Origin: M3007 sp035299505
GTDB lineage: Bacteria > Bacteroidota > Bacteroidia > Chitinophagales > Saprospiraceae
Assembly (NCBI GenBank): GCA_035299505.1
Contig: DATGWL010000222.1
Coordinates: 37,438-101,437 of the forward strand
Length of the DNA: 64,000 nucleotides
Direction of reading: 5' to 3'
Shown: positions 25,499 through 34,601 of the stretch, piece after piece
Position numbering within the stretch: the first letter of the stretch is position 1
How the letters are laid out: each line of letters begins with the position of its first letter
Program-made: the position numbers and the translations under genes
Notes under the pieces: generated by a model
What the model saw: the letters and a program-made list of their open reading frames with translations, nothing else
Told to the model about the DNA's origin: nothing
Database searches by the model: none

Positions 25499-26296
25499 TT
25501 ACAACCATTTTTGTTTATCGGCCAGGGCGCCAAGTTGGTCCCAGGTAAGCAGTACGGCGCTGGCGCCTACTGCATATGGTGCAATCTCATAAGCATTGTA
25601 AAAGAACACCACCCCGTTTGCAACCACCGCTACCTGAGCAGGAAGCGGAATTTGGGTGATTTCCGGATAAACCACATCAGTAAGTGGATCGGTTTCCTTT
25701 AATCCTTTTGAAACCTTGTAAGCTTTTTCCAAAATGGGTTTTACAGCCGTGGTATCTGAAATCAAATCGGTGATTTCCAATGGCTTGGCCGCCTTTGAAA
25801 GGTCGTAAGACACCAGCATGGTAAACGGATTTCCATGTGCGCCACCTGTATAGGAATAGCCATCCATTTGCACCGTGGCCACTTTCTGGTTGAGGAACGG
25901 AATGGTATCCTTAATCTGAGTAGTGTATTCAAGCGCCATTTCCGGCCGTTCTTTCATATCCGCCTGAAAAAGTTCGAAGAATTGTTTGCTGGATGAATCT
26001 AGTGCAACCGCAAAAGGTAATTGTCCATTTCCCCCCACAGCACTGATCACAAACTCCTGCAGCGATTGATTCAACGCTTTAGCCAATACTGTATCGCCGC
26101 CGGAAAAAATCGGATACGAAACCTTGAATTCAGCGCAACTCGCTTTCGCTTCGTCAATACAGCTCGTTTTGGTGTATAAACTGCTCTCTATTTTCAGGGA
26201 TGACTTCTGTTCAGGGGCTTGATGTTGGGAATTACAGGCAAAAAACAGCCACAAGCCACAACACAACAACACGGAACGAGTAAATAATTTTCGCAT
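25499..26296 (-). CDS. RsiV-like DUF4163/DUF3298 lipoprotein
   Basis: 265 residues. Lipobox LFFAC gives lipidation at about C21. A DUF4163-like region (38-130) is followed by the DUF3298 end with the typical VVFFYNAYEIAPYAVG (about 228-243). Bacillus RsiV with this domain is a lysozyme-sensing anti-sigma factor, but this protein has no cytoplasmic anti-sigma part. It is therefore more likely a periplasmic or outer-membrane lipoprotein of unknown ligand. Confidence 0.87.
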   Translation of the reverse strand: MRKLFTRSVLLCCGLWLFFACNSQHQAPEQKSSLKIESSLYTKTSCIDEAKASCAEFKVSYPIFSGGDTVLAKALNQSLQEFVISAVGGNGQLPFAVALDSSSKQFFELFQADMKERPEMALEYTTQIKDTIPFLNQKVATVQMDGYSYTGGAHGNPFTMLVSYDLSKAAKPLEITDLISDTTAVKPILEKAYKVSKGLKETDPLTDVVYPEITQIPLPAQVAVVANGVVFFYNAYEIAPYAVGASAVLLTWDQLGALADKQKWL

Positions 26297-26330
26297 GATT
26301 GGTCAGTAAATTTTTGCGCCAAGATAAGGC

Positions 26331-26363
26331 AAGCCCCTGTTTTGACGTCGAAAACAGGGGCTT
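26331..26363 (-). terminator. Hairpin after the beta-barrel gene
   Basis: A perfect 13-base stem (AAGCCCCTGTTTT 26331-26343 with AAAACAGGGGCTT 26351-26363), loop GACGTCG, 30 bases beyond the stop at 26394. The following minus-strand sequence has only a weak T bias. Confidence 0.65.
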
Positions 26364-26393
26364 AAGGGCAAAAAAATATCCTGCAGGGCTTGA

Positions 26394-27029
26394 CTAGAAA
26401 AGGTAAACGCTCTGAAAATACAGGCAATGCTGATTCCAGCTTTTACCCCCTTGCGGCGCCTTGCGGGAATCGTACAGCAATACCAGGGAGCGGTTCCAGC
26501 GAACGGTAAAGCCCAAATGGCGGTTTGCCCAAAAGTTCGCTCCAAGTACAATACTTAAGTCGTTTTTGGTGAGGTAATCCGGCGCCACATTATTCAGCCA
26601 GTTAAAATCATCGTCCACCTTAGAATTGATCAGGCGGGCGTAAGACAAACCGGCATTGAATGAAACCCGGTAATAATTGTATTTTTCTTCATCGTATTCC
26701 ACCAACCAGTCTTTGAAATGCCATTGCACCGGCACCTCAACATAGTTAAGGGTAAGGGCAAACGGATTGGGATCAAAATCGTTGGGGATCAGTTCATTCT
26801 GACAACCGCGTTGGGAAAACAGGATTTCCATACTGGCCTCGGTCCGGCCTTTCAAACGGGAAATTACCCGTAAACCACCCTGAAATCCGAGTTTATTGTA
26901 GCCAGCCGACAAATCGCCATCAATCTGCGATGCCGTAAGTCCAAGCACAGCTCCTGCCTTAAAACGAGGCTGAGCTGCCGCCAAAACAGGCAGGGAAAGC
27001 GCAAGTGCGAACAAAAGAATTTTCTTCAT
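26394..27029 (-). CDS. PorT-family outer-membrane beta-barrel protein
   Basis: 211 residues. Signal peptide (1-19, LPVLAAAQ), then alternating amphipathic strands such as FKAGAVLGLTASQIDGDL, LGFQGGLRVISRLKG and LNYVEVPVQWHFKDW. The last strand ends FQSVYLF with a terminal aromatic residue, as expected for BAM-dependent insertion. The pattern fits the outer-membrane beta-barrel domain (PorT-like) common in Bacteroidota. Role unknown. Confidence 0.87.
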   Translation of the reverse strand: MKKILLFALALSLPVLAAAQPRFKAGAVLGLTASQIDGDLSAGYNKLGFQGGLRVISRLKGRTEASMEILFSQRGCQNELIPNDFDPNPFALTLNYVEVPVQWHFKDWLVEYDEEKYNYYRVSFNAGLSYARLINSKVDDDFNWLNNVAPDYLTKNDLSIVLGANFWANRHLGFTVRWNRSLVLLYDSRKAPQGGKSWNQHCLYFQSVYLF

Positions 27030-27138
27030 AGAATAAAGTTTGTGTTTATGATTGTTTGCAAAATATCAATGCCCACTTCTATTCCTCAAACTACTGCTAT
27101 TTTTGCGGCACAAATTTGGTGCTTAAACCCGACATGAT

Positions 27139-27402
27139 ATGCGCTATACGCAAACTACACTGAAAAAACTTGAAGACATCTTTGACGAACTGGATTATAC
27201 GGTTCGTTATGAAAAGGGCAGTTTCCAAAGTGGGTATTGCATTGTGGAAAGCCGCCGCGTGGCTGTAGTCAACAAATTTTTCGATACCGAGGCGCGTATC
27301 AACACCTTGCTTGACATCCTTACCAGGATTGAATTTGACCCGGCAACGTTGTCTGAACCCTCCAGAGAACAACTGGAAAAGTGGAAAAAGAACAACGATT
27401 AA
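27139..27402 (+). CDS. Small conserved cytoplasmic protein, function unknown
   Basis: 87 residues, no signal or membrane helix. The sequence starts MRYTQTTLKKLEDIFDELDY, continues with VRYEKGSFQSGYCIVESRRV and VVNKFFDTEARINTL, and ends in a charged helix. This matches a small uncharacterised protein recurrent in Bacteroidota. A TATTTTTG box (27098-27105) may be its -7 element, although no -33 element is visible. It is divergent from the beta-barrel gene. Confidence 0.8.
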   Translation: MRYTQTTLKKLEDIFDELDYTVRYEKGSFQSGYCIVESRRVAVVNKFFDTEARINTLLDILTRIEFDPATLSEPSREQLEKWKKNND

Positions 27403-27470
27403 ACCAGACTGCCAGACGTTGGACTGCAAGACATTGGACTGTTGAACACTTAATATGAACATCTGTTCCC

Positions 27471-27510
27471 AAAAACAAAGCGCCGACCCGTTTAGACGGG
27501 CCGGCGCTTT
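27471..27510. terminator. Bidirectional-type terminator between convergent genes
   Basis: Stem AAAGCGCCG...CGGCGCTTT (27477-27510) with an inner CCCG-TTTAGA-CGGG. On the minus strand it is followed by GTTTTTGGG. It separates the plus gene ending at 27402 from the minus gene ending at 27542. Upstream, 27403-27450 holds degenerate TTGGACTG-type repeats. Confidence 0.8.
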
Positions 27511-27541
27511 GTTCAGGTTGGTGCATACAAGCATTTATACC

Positions 27542-27922
27542 TCAGAAGTCATGCCCAACACCACCAAAAATACAAAGCACCGTGATGTTTTTGCTGGTCT
27601 GTTGCACAACCCCCTTATTATCCTTTACTTTCAGTGTGATGGTATAATTACCACACATTTGATAAGCAAAACTTGGTGTTGGCTCGGTAGAAACCACTCC
27701 GTTGCCAAGGCTCCATTCATAAGAAACGGCATTTTTTGACTTATTGGTAAGCAATACCGCGTCCTTTTCATTTACGGAACCATTCTGATGGTCAATGGAA
27801 AAGTCTGCAACAAGGCCCGGCTGAAGTGTTTCGTCGAAAACAACTTCATCAACACTTTTTTTATGGCAGGATATTACCAGGCCCAGAGCCAGGAAACAAA
27901 GGAAGATAAAGGAGTATTTCAT
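27542..27922 (-). CDS. Small PKD-domain lipoprotein
   Basis: 126 residues. Lipobox LVISC (lipidation at C19), then one PKD domain (about 38-118) with SYEWSLGNGVVSTEPTPSFAY and GNYTITLKVKDNKG. Likely anchored on the membrane surface; PKD domains mediate protein or glycan contacts. No sorting domain or enzyme motif. Confidence 0.85.
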   Translation of the reverse strand: MKYSFIFLCFLALGLVISCHKKSVDEVVFDETLQPGLVADFSIDHQNGSVNEKDAVLLTNKSKNAVSYEWSLGNGVVSTEPTPSFAYQMCGNYTITLKVKDNKGVVQQTSKNITVLCIFGGVGHDF

Positions 27923-28033
27923 AAATTAAAAAGAAGAACGTTGAATGATTCCGTAAAGGTAACCAACAATAACCTGGGTTCCAACAGTTTCCTGTTTTTT
28001 GCCCGGACATGACCAAAGCTACCGCGGTATCGT

Positions 28034-28090
28034 TAAAAAAAGAGCGGTTGTCTCAGAATCCACAATAAACGTGGGTATAAGACAACCGCT
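28034..28090 (-). terminator. Terminator of the thioredoxin-SprB gene
   Basis: Stem AGCGGTTGTCT (28043-28053) with AGACAACCGCT (28080-28090), then CTTTTTTTAACG on the minus strand. It lies 62 bases after the stop codon. Confidence 0.85.
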
Positions 28091-28151
28091 TGTGTTAAAG
28101 ACTAAATGTCAGCAAACTTCCTGCGAAAGTGCTTTGAGAGCAGGAAATCTA

Positions 28152-31100
28152 TTAACGATTGATCACCAGCTTGCGGGCGCCCACCTCATTTCCGGTACGG
28201 AAACGAAGCGTGTACACACCACCCGGAAGGTTCGTGCAATCAATACGCACAACACTTTCCTGCTCGCTGATTTCAGTCATTAATACCCGACCGGTTGCAT
28301 CAATCACCATTACCTCCAGCGTTCCAACAACCGGACGACCGAATACGATATTGGTGTAAGATTGTGCAGGGTTTGGCTGCAGGCTGATTCCGGTAAGCCA
28401 GGAGGGCTCCTTAACGCTTACCGTGTTGTCTACCTTGATGTCCAGTTGCGCATACACGCAATCGTTGGCATCTGTAATCTGCACATTATACGTGCCTGCG
28501 CTCAAACCGGCAATGTCTTCAGAGTTGCCCACTACCGCGCCAGTAGCATCAGTCCAAACGAATACATACGGACCTGTTCCGCCATCAATGCTGATGTCGA
28601 TAGAACCCAGGCCCTGGCCATTGAGGTCGTTGTTTACCTGTACATTGGTGAAGGTAACCGGGCTGGTTACGGTAACGGTGAAAGTGCAGAATCCTGCATT
28701 TCCACTGGCATCAGTGTACGTGTAGGTTACTGGAGAAACCCCGATCGGGAATTCAGAGCCACTGGGCAAGCCATCCAAATCCCATTGGCCGTTGCCGGCC
28801 AGCAGGCAGTTATCTTCTGCAATCGGAGAGGCGTAGTTCACGATGTTCTCGTTGGCGCAGGCAATGATGTTGGATGGGCAGGTGAGGGTTGGCACAATGT
28901 TGTCTACCACCTTCACTACCACAGCAGTAGTAGCAGTATTGCCGGAAAGGTCTGTAACCGTCAGGGTAACCGTCTGGTCGCCCAGCTGACCGCAGCTGAA
29001 GCTGGAAGGAGTAATTACAGTACCTGAAATACCGCAGTTATCGCCGAATTGTGCACCGATGGTAGTAAGTGTTACCACTGCCCCTCCGTTGGCATCCAGG
29101 GCCACGGTGCCGTTTTGTGCCGAAACAGTGGGCAGTTCGTTGTCTGAAGAAGTCAGGGATACGCCAGTAGAGGCCTGACAGCCGTTGGCATCTGTTACCT
29201 GAACATTGTAGTTGCCTACCGTTGCATTAGACAAGGTATTGCCGGTAGCGCCATTGCTCCACAGGAAGTTATAAGGCTCTGTACCGCCGGTGATAGACAC
29301 GGTTGCGGAACCATTAGCCTCATTCGGGCAAACCGGATTTACCGTTTCTACAGTCCAGTCAGAGTACGGTTGTGGTTCTGTCACGACTGCATTGGCGCTG
29401 AAATCACAGCCATTGGCATCTGAAACACTGACAGTGTAGGTGCCGCCAGACAGGTTGGAAATAGACGCTGAAGTTTCGCCATTGTTCCACTGGTAAGTAA
29501 ATGGCGCTGTACCGCCGCTCAGTACAACCGTTACGGAGCCATTGGCCGCACCTGCGCAGCTAACATTCACAATACTATTGGAAGAAGAAATAGCGCAGAG
29601 GAAGGAAGATACTTCCACGGTTTGCTCAGTGGTGCAGCCTTTTTCATCCGTTACCACTACGGTGTACAGACCCGGAGTGAGGTTTTGGATGGATTGGGTA
29701 GTTTCACCGTTGCTCCACAAGTAAGTGTACACGCCGTTACCGCCGGTTGGGTTGGCACTTGCAGTACCGTCGTTTGCGCCCTGAGCAGATTCTGCAGTGG
29801 TGGTAGTATTGGCAGAAATGGCTGTTGGTTCATCAATATTGATGGTAAATACAGCGGGGCAGAGGTTTTCATCCGTTACCTGAACGGTGTAAGTGCCAGC
29901 GCTGAGGTTGCTTACAGACTGGCTGGTGGCGCCATTGCTCCAGGAGAAAGCAAATGGAGAAGCACCGGCAGTAACCAATACTTCTGCGCTACCATTGTTG
30001 CCTCCAAAGCAGGTAACATCGGCTGCGCTTGTAGTGGCAGCAAGCAGACAGTTGAAGGAATTAACGGTAATGGTTTGCTCGGTGGTGCAACCGTTGGCGT
30101 CAGTTACCACTACCGTATAGTTGCCGGGAGCAAGGTCGGTAATGGTTTGGGTTGTACCGCCATTATCCCAGGCGTAAGTGTAGCTACCAGTTCCGCCGGC
30201 TGGACTCACTGTAGCAGTGCCGTCGTTCACACCGAAGGCAGATTGTGCTGTAGCAGAAGCGTTGGCAGAAAGAGCATCAGGTTGAGAGATAGACACGGAG
30301 ATGGTAGCAGAGCAATTTTCGGTATCTGTCACCACAACCAGGTATGTACCGGCCACGAGTCCGTCGGCTGTTGCGGTGGAAGCGCCATTACTCCAGGCAT
30401 ACTGGTAAACGCCGTTGCCGCCAGTGCCGGCTGCAGTGGCAGTACCGGAAGCTCCGCCATTGCACAGCACATTGTTTTGTGCGGAGATGTTGGCAACGAC
30501 GCCTGTGTTTTGTACCAGATTAACAGAAGCCGTTTGGGTACAACCATTGGATGCATTGGATACCTGCAAGGTGTATGTACCAGCTGCATTTACCAGCGGA
30601 ATTTGGGTATTCTCGCCGGAAACGATATTGCCGCCGTTGCTGGCAGTCCAGGCATAGTTGAAGTTAGCGCCCTGGGAAGAACCTGTACCATTCAACTGAA
30701 TTTCGAAGGTATTGCAGTTCAGGTTGCCCGGAGAGGTTGCAGATGCTACCGGAGGCACATTATCCAGCGCCACATTGGCAGACGCAGTACTGGTGCATCC
30801 GTTTAGGGTATCTGTCACCACCAGGTTATAGGTACCGGGGTCAGAAACGGTTGGATTCTGCAGGGTTGAAATGAAGTTATTCGGACCGTTCCACAGGAAA
30901 GAAGCAGTGGTATCTGGAGTAGAGCCGGAGATGATAACACTACTTGCCACACAGGTCAGCGTATTACCTGTTGCGGAAGCGCCGGGGGCATTGGTATTGG
31001 TGGTTACGTTGGCTGTTGCGGTGCTGGTGCAAGAAGTGATACTGTCTGTTACCACTACTACATATGAGCCTGATACGTTCACCGTTGGGCTTTGTACGTT

Positions 31101-32723
31101 AGATTGATAGCCGTTGGGGCCTGTCCAGGAGAAGGTAGGACTGGCTGCATTGGTGGTGGTATTGAGTTTAATCTCAGAAACCAGGCAGTTCAGGGTGCCG
31201 CCCTGTGTAACCAGCGTTGGTGCTGGAGTACCGGTAACGATGGTGGCGGAAGTTTGTGTGCAACCATTGGTGTTGTTGGTTACCTTCAGGGTGTAGGTAC
31301 CAGTTGCGTTAACTACCGGATTCAGGGTAGTTCCACCGCTAACAATGTTTCCGCCGTCTGTTGGAATCCAGGTGTAGCTAAAATTAGCACCGGAAGAGCC
31401 GTTACCCTGAAGCGTTGCCTCCGGCACGGTGCAGGAGATGGCCTGTGCCGGGCCAGCATCAGCGGTAGGCTGATCCAGATTGGCTGTTACTTGTTTGGCT
31501 GCAAACGAAATACAGGAAGTTTCTGTGTTGGTTACCTGGATGGTGTACGTTCCAGCCGCATCTATGGTAGGCGTGGTGGTGGTAGCTCCTGAAACGATGT
31601 TGCCACCATTTCCTGCATACCATTGGTAGGTAAATTCCGGTCCGCTGCTGGAACCAGTGCCATTAAGCTGCATACTGGGCTGGGCGCAGGTAATTACCCC
31701 CGGATCGGCAATAACAGCCGTCGGGTACACCGGAGGCGCCATATTAATGGTAGTGCTGATGGTGCAGAAGTTATCGTCTGTTACACTAACCACGTGATTG
31801 CCGGCATTGAGGTTATAGGCCGTTTCGCCAAACTGACCATTTTGCCAGTTATAGGTGTAATTGGCAGACCAGCCGCCGCTTGCGGCTACGGTAGCAGAAC
31901 CTAAAATACCATTACAACCCACCGGCGTAAAGCTTTCAAGGGCAAGTGCCAGCGGCTCTGATGGTTGTTCAACCTCAAAAGTGAATTCTCCAACGGTATT
32001 TACCCGACCATAAACCGTAACGGTGTAAGTGCCGGCAGCAATATTGTTCAAATCCTGCGTAGTGGCGCCATTGCTCCAGCTATAGGTATACGGAGGAACG
32101 CCTCCTGATGGCGTAATGTCGATGGAACCAGTATTGGTACCGTAACATTTAATGTTTTTGACAAGTTCAGCATCCAGAATCAACGGCGGCGGCGCACATT
32201 TTTCCTGCATAAAACTGTACAAACCGGAAGTGGGTTGCTGGCCGGCTTCGTACACTTTTCTGTCGTACGGACAGATAGTAAAAATGGTCGGATAATAGTT
32301 AATCTGATAAGAGTTGGCAATGGAAGGGCCTTGTGCGTGTACAATTGGATAAGGAGTGCCGGTTACCCAGTCGCCCTGGGTACCGCCTACACAACCTGAA
32401 GGGCCGTAAAGACAGGCCTGATTGGTAGAAGCGTCGCCTTCCATGAAGAACACCCGAACCTCATTGGTACCATTGGGGCCGTATTGTTCATAAAGATCTT
32501 CCAGCGCGCCGGAGTTGTGGTATCCCCAGCAAGGGCCACACCAGGTGGCAGAGATATCCATAAAGACAGTATAACCGGAGTCCAGCAAACTGTACAGGTT
32601 ATAACTGTTGCCATTCAAATCGGTGGCATTAAAATCTGGCGCGATGCTTCCGTCCGGAATTTGAGCATGCGCAGCAGTCCAACCCAACATGGCAAACATG
32701 ATGAGTAACAGGTACTTTTTCAT
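28152..32723 (-). CDS. Giant surface protein: thioredoxin fold, SprB repeats, HYR, T9SS sorting domain
   Basis: 1523 residues. Signal peptide (1-20). Thioredoxin-like/redoxin domain (about 24-175) with active site WCGPC (61-65). Many Ig-like and SprB repeats follow (about 185-1230), including forms with PYTYSWSNGATTQ and GTYTVTVTDxNGC. A HYR-like domain (VVDNIVPTLTCPSN) comes near 1300. One last SprB repeat is followed by a T9SS sorting domain (ISLQPNPAQSYTNIVF to RKLVINR). It should be secreted and attached to the surface. A redox-active thioredoxin head on an adhesin stalk is unusual. Repeat number may vary because units are similar at DNA level. Confidence 0.9.
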   Translation of the reverse strand: MKKYLLLIMFAMLGWTAAHAQIPDGSIAPDFNATDLNGNSYNLYSLLDSGYTVFMDISATWCGPCWGYHNSGALEDLYEQYGPNGTNEVRVFFMEGDASTNQACLYGPSGCVGGTQGDWVTGTPYPIVHAQGPSIANSYQINYYPTIFTICPYDRKVYEAGQQPTSGLYSFMQEKCAPPPLILDAELVKNIKCYGTNTGSIDITPSGGVPPYTYSWSNGATTQDLNNIAAGTYTVTVYGRVNTVGEFTFEVEQPSEPLALALESFTPVGCNGILGSATVAASGGWSANYTYNWQNGQFGETAYNLNAGNHVVSVTDDNFCTISTTINMAPPVYPTAVIADPGVITCAQPSMQLNGTGSSSGPEFTYQWYAGNGGNIVSGATTTTPTIDAAGTYTIQVTNTETSCISFAAKQVTANLDQPTADAGPAQAISCTVPEATLQGNGSSGANFSYTWIPTDGGNIVSGGTTLNPVVNATGTYTLKVTNNTNGCTQTSATIVTGTPAPTLVTQGGTLNCLVSEIKLNTTTNAASPTFSWTGPNGYQSNVQSPTVNVSGSYVVVVTDSITSCTSTATANVTTNTNAPGASATGNTLTCVASSVIISGSTPDTTASFLWNGPNNFISTLQNPTVSDPGTYNLVVTDTLNGCTSTASANVALDNVPPVASATSPGNLNCNTFEIQLNGTGSSQGANFNYAWTASNGGNIVSGENTQIPLVNAAGTYTLQVSNASNGCTQTASVNLVQNTGVVANISAQNNVLCNGGASGTATAAGTGGNGVYQYAWSNGASTATADGLVAGTYLVVVTDTENCSATISVSISQPDALSANASATAQSAFGVNDGTATVSPAGGTGSYTYAWDNGGTTQTITDLAPGNYTVVVTDANGCTTEQTITVNSFNCLLAATTSAADVTCFGGNNGSAEVLVTAGASPFAFSWSNGATSQSVSNLSAGTYTVQVTDENLCPAVFTINIDEPTAISANTTTTAESAQGANDGTASANPTGGNGVYTYLWSNGETTQSIQNLTPGLYTVVVTDEKGCTTEQTVEVSSFLCAISSSNSIVNVSCAGAANGSVTVVLSGGTAPFTYQWNNGETSASISNLSGGTYTVSVSDANGCDFSANAVVTEPQPYSDWTVETVNPVCPNEANGSATVSITGGTEPYNFLWSNGATGNTLSNATVGNYNVQVTDANGCQASTGVSLTSSDNELPTVSAQNGTVALDANGGAVVTLTTIGAQFGDNCGISGTVITPSSFSCGQLGDQTVTLTVTDLSGNTATTAVVVKVVDNIVPTLTCPSNIIACANENIVNYASPIAEDNCLLAGNGQWDLDGLPSGSEFPIGVSPVTYTYTDASGNAGFCTFTVTVTSPVTFTNVQVNNDLNGQGLGSIDISIDGGTGPYVFVWTDATGAVVGNSEDIAGLSAGTYNVQITDANDCVYAQLDIKVDNTVSVKEPSWLTGISLQPNPAQSYTNIVFGRPVVGTLEVMVIDATGRVLMTEISEQESVVRIDCTNLPGGVYTLRFRTGNEVGARKLVINR

Positions 32724-32866
32724 AGGCAGAAAACAGGAAATGAAATGTGGTGAAATTAAGCGGCCGAAAAATACAATTCCCCGGAATATTTACACCACAA
32801 AAGATTTTCTGTTTACTGTCTGCCAAATGACAAGAATGGGTACGGTTAGTATTTTTCACACATACG

Positions 32867-33562
32867 CTACGGCAATAAATCAAACCCATAGCCGCTTTGT
32901 GTCCACCAACTATATATGGAAAACCGCACAATACCATCATTGGCAGAGTAAATAAAGGTAAGTCCGGGACCATCAAATGACATCGGGGAATTGTGCATCA
33001 ACATGTTTAAACTGGGGTAAATTCGTCCAAACTGGGTATAATTTTTCACAAATCCTTTCCTGTCGCACTCACAGTACGGCAAATCTGTCATCCAGCCAAC
33101 AATATGAACTTCCGGATTGGCTACCTGCACAAGTGGTAATGCGCGCAGATTAAAAATTCTTGACCTGGTATAATTCCCCGTCACAGGAATCACTTTAAGA
33201 CTGTCAGTGGTTGCCTGCAGGTAATAAGTGTACACAGAGTCCTTATCAGCTTCCAGCCAGGTTGAACTCAGATCTTGCTGATATTGCAGGCGTTCTTCCA
33301 CTAAAAATCCTTTTTGCGGATCCTGGGCTACTACTTCCAATACCAGTGTATCATCCAGATAAACATAATTATCTGCCTGCCCCCAGGCATATCCTTCCCC
33401 TAACAACAACAGGTATTTGCTTTTTTGCCCAACAGCCAGATTGCTGAAATCTAACTGATTAAGTGTAGGGCCGGGCTCCGGCGTGCAACATGGATCATGT
33501 TTGCAGGACACCAACGAAAAAAAACAGAAAAAGGACAATAAAGTAATGGTGAAATATTTCAT
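32867..33562 (-). CDS. Lipoprotein of unknown function
   Basis: 231 residues from the ATG at 33562, chosen because the lipoprotein signal starts there (MKYFTITLLSFFCFFSLVSC). After C20 comes a Cys/Pro-rich patch (HDPCCTPEPGP), then a beta-rich body (e.g. YAWGQADNYVYLDDTLVLEV) and a C-terminal part with IVGWMTDLPYCECDRKGF. I do not recognise a family. Its TAG stop (32869-32867) overlaps a segment similar to the ends of the hairpin element at 36857-37030. Confidence 0.75.
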   Translation of the reverse strand: MKYFTITLLSFFCFFSLVSCKHDPCCTPEPGPTLNQLDFSNLAVGQKSKYLLLLGEGYAWGQADNYVYLDDTLVLEVVAQDPQKGFLVEERLQYQQDLSSTWLEADKDSVYTYYLQATTDSLKVIPVTGNYTRSRIFNLRALPLVQVANPEVHIVGWMTDLPYCECDRKGFVKNYTQFGRIYPSLNMLMHNSPMSFDGPGLTFIYSANDGIVRFSIYSWWTQSGYGFDLLP

Positions 33563-33616
33563 AGCACTTATAGTTTGTCTTAATGACGATACCAAAGCGC
33601 CAAAGGGTTGGTTTTA

Positions 33617-34405
33617 CTACAAAATAGTATTCTCTTGCCGATATTCCTTCATTTCTTCGTCTGTAAGCGGGGGCGCAACCTCATATTCCGAACGCCAATC
33701 GCGCACCGGAAGCCGGTCGAGCGGGTACCAGTTGCCCCACCAGTCGTAATACTCCAGTCCGTTAAAATTCAATTTGTAATCAAACTCGCTCGGCACATCA
33801 TATACAAAGCCCGGGTAATAGTACTGTCTGCCATGCTCCATGGCAAATTCCAGTTCTTTCAACATGGTGAAAGTGCCTAAACCGCGACGCCACTCGTCCG
33901 GCTCATGTATGCAATAATTGCCTGCCATACTCTTACGCCCAACATGAAAATAACTTGTGGCCACCAGATCCCGATCCTTAAACACATCGAACTGTATGCC
34001 ATAACAAGGCATTAAACTGCTGAAAGCACTGAAAAAACCATAAATACTTTCCGGACGGTTTTGCGAAAACCGCTGGGAATGTCGTTCAAACAAGGCTTCA
34101 TGCATAGGCTCAATCCGGATCGGGCGTCGCAGGATGACCAAGTCCTCATTTTTGCGCAGGCATTTGCGCTGACTTTTGCTGAAAGAGAACTTTTGCAAAT
34201 CAATCCGCAACAAAATCACACGGCAGGGCTTCCCGCGCCACTCCCAATAATTCCGACGGAATATCTGATCCGACCAGTATGTCCAGCCATCTTCACAAAA
34301 ACGGTCGAACACCATCGTATGCAGCGGCTGCATAGGAATATAGGCTTCAATCGGATTGGGATTGAAGGAGATATTCTTGAATACGGGGAGTGTGGGACGG
34401 TTCAA
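33617..34405 (-). CDS. Ate1/Bpt-like aminoacyl-tRNA-protein transferase, short form
   Basis: 262 residues. Two conserved blocks of arginyl/leucyl-tRNA-protein transferases are visible: LQKFSFSKSQRKCLRKNEDL (70-89) and GLGTFTMLKELEFAMEHG followed by YYYPGFVYD (GNAT-like C-terminal domain). Known members add Arg or Leu to the N-terminus of proteins, marking them for degradation. The N-terminal cysteine cluster (CxxC...CC type) of classical Ate1 is not present; only isolated cysteines remain. The start is uncertain: TTG at 34405 directly follows a tandem repeat, and the first ATG (34333) would cut a conserved part. Confidence 0.75.
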   Translation of the reverse strand: MNRPTLPVFKNISFNPNPIEAYIPMQPLHTMVFDRFCEDGWTYWSDQIFRRNYWEWRGKPCRVILLRIDLQKFSFSKSQRKCLRKNEDLVILRRPIRIEPMHEALFERHSQRFSQNRPESIYGFFSAFSSLMPCYGIQFDVFKDRDLVATSYFHVGRKSMAGNYCIHEPDEWRRGLGTFTMLKELEFAMEHGRQYYYPGFVYDVPSEFDYKLNFNGLEYYDWWGNWYPLDRLPVRDWRSEYEVAPPLTDEEMKEYRQENTIL

Positions 34406-34548
34406 AGTGAGTGAGTGAATGAATGAGTGACGTTGCGTTTGGGTTGGTTGGTTGCTTGGGGAATGATGGGAGTGTCTACTGCGTTTTCATATTTTCAGGT
34501 TTCAGATTTGGAAGATTGGGGAAATCCAACAAGTCTGAAACCTGAAAA
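34406..34548. repeat. GAGTGAAT-type tandem repeat and 15-base hairpin
   Basis: GAGTGAGTGAATGAATGAGT (about 34408-34429) abuts the Ate1-like start. Further on, TTTTCAGGTTTCAGA (34492-34506) pairs perfectly with TCTGAAACCTGAAAA (34534-34548). The hairpin may end the S46 peptidase message. Confidence 0.8.
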
Positions 34549-34601
34549 AAGGATTTTCCTGTAATGGAAATCCATTTGAACACGCTGTTTATCGCCAGTT
34601 G

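Noticed and set aside
29622..30806. Plus-strand ORF of 394 codons
   Set aside because: It is antisense to the SprB repeats of the giant surface protein; repetitive DNA keeps the opposite frame open.
34492..34548. Classical rho-independent terminator
   Set aside because: The 15-base stem is strong, but no T-run follows on the minus strand; kept as part of a repeat entry.
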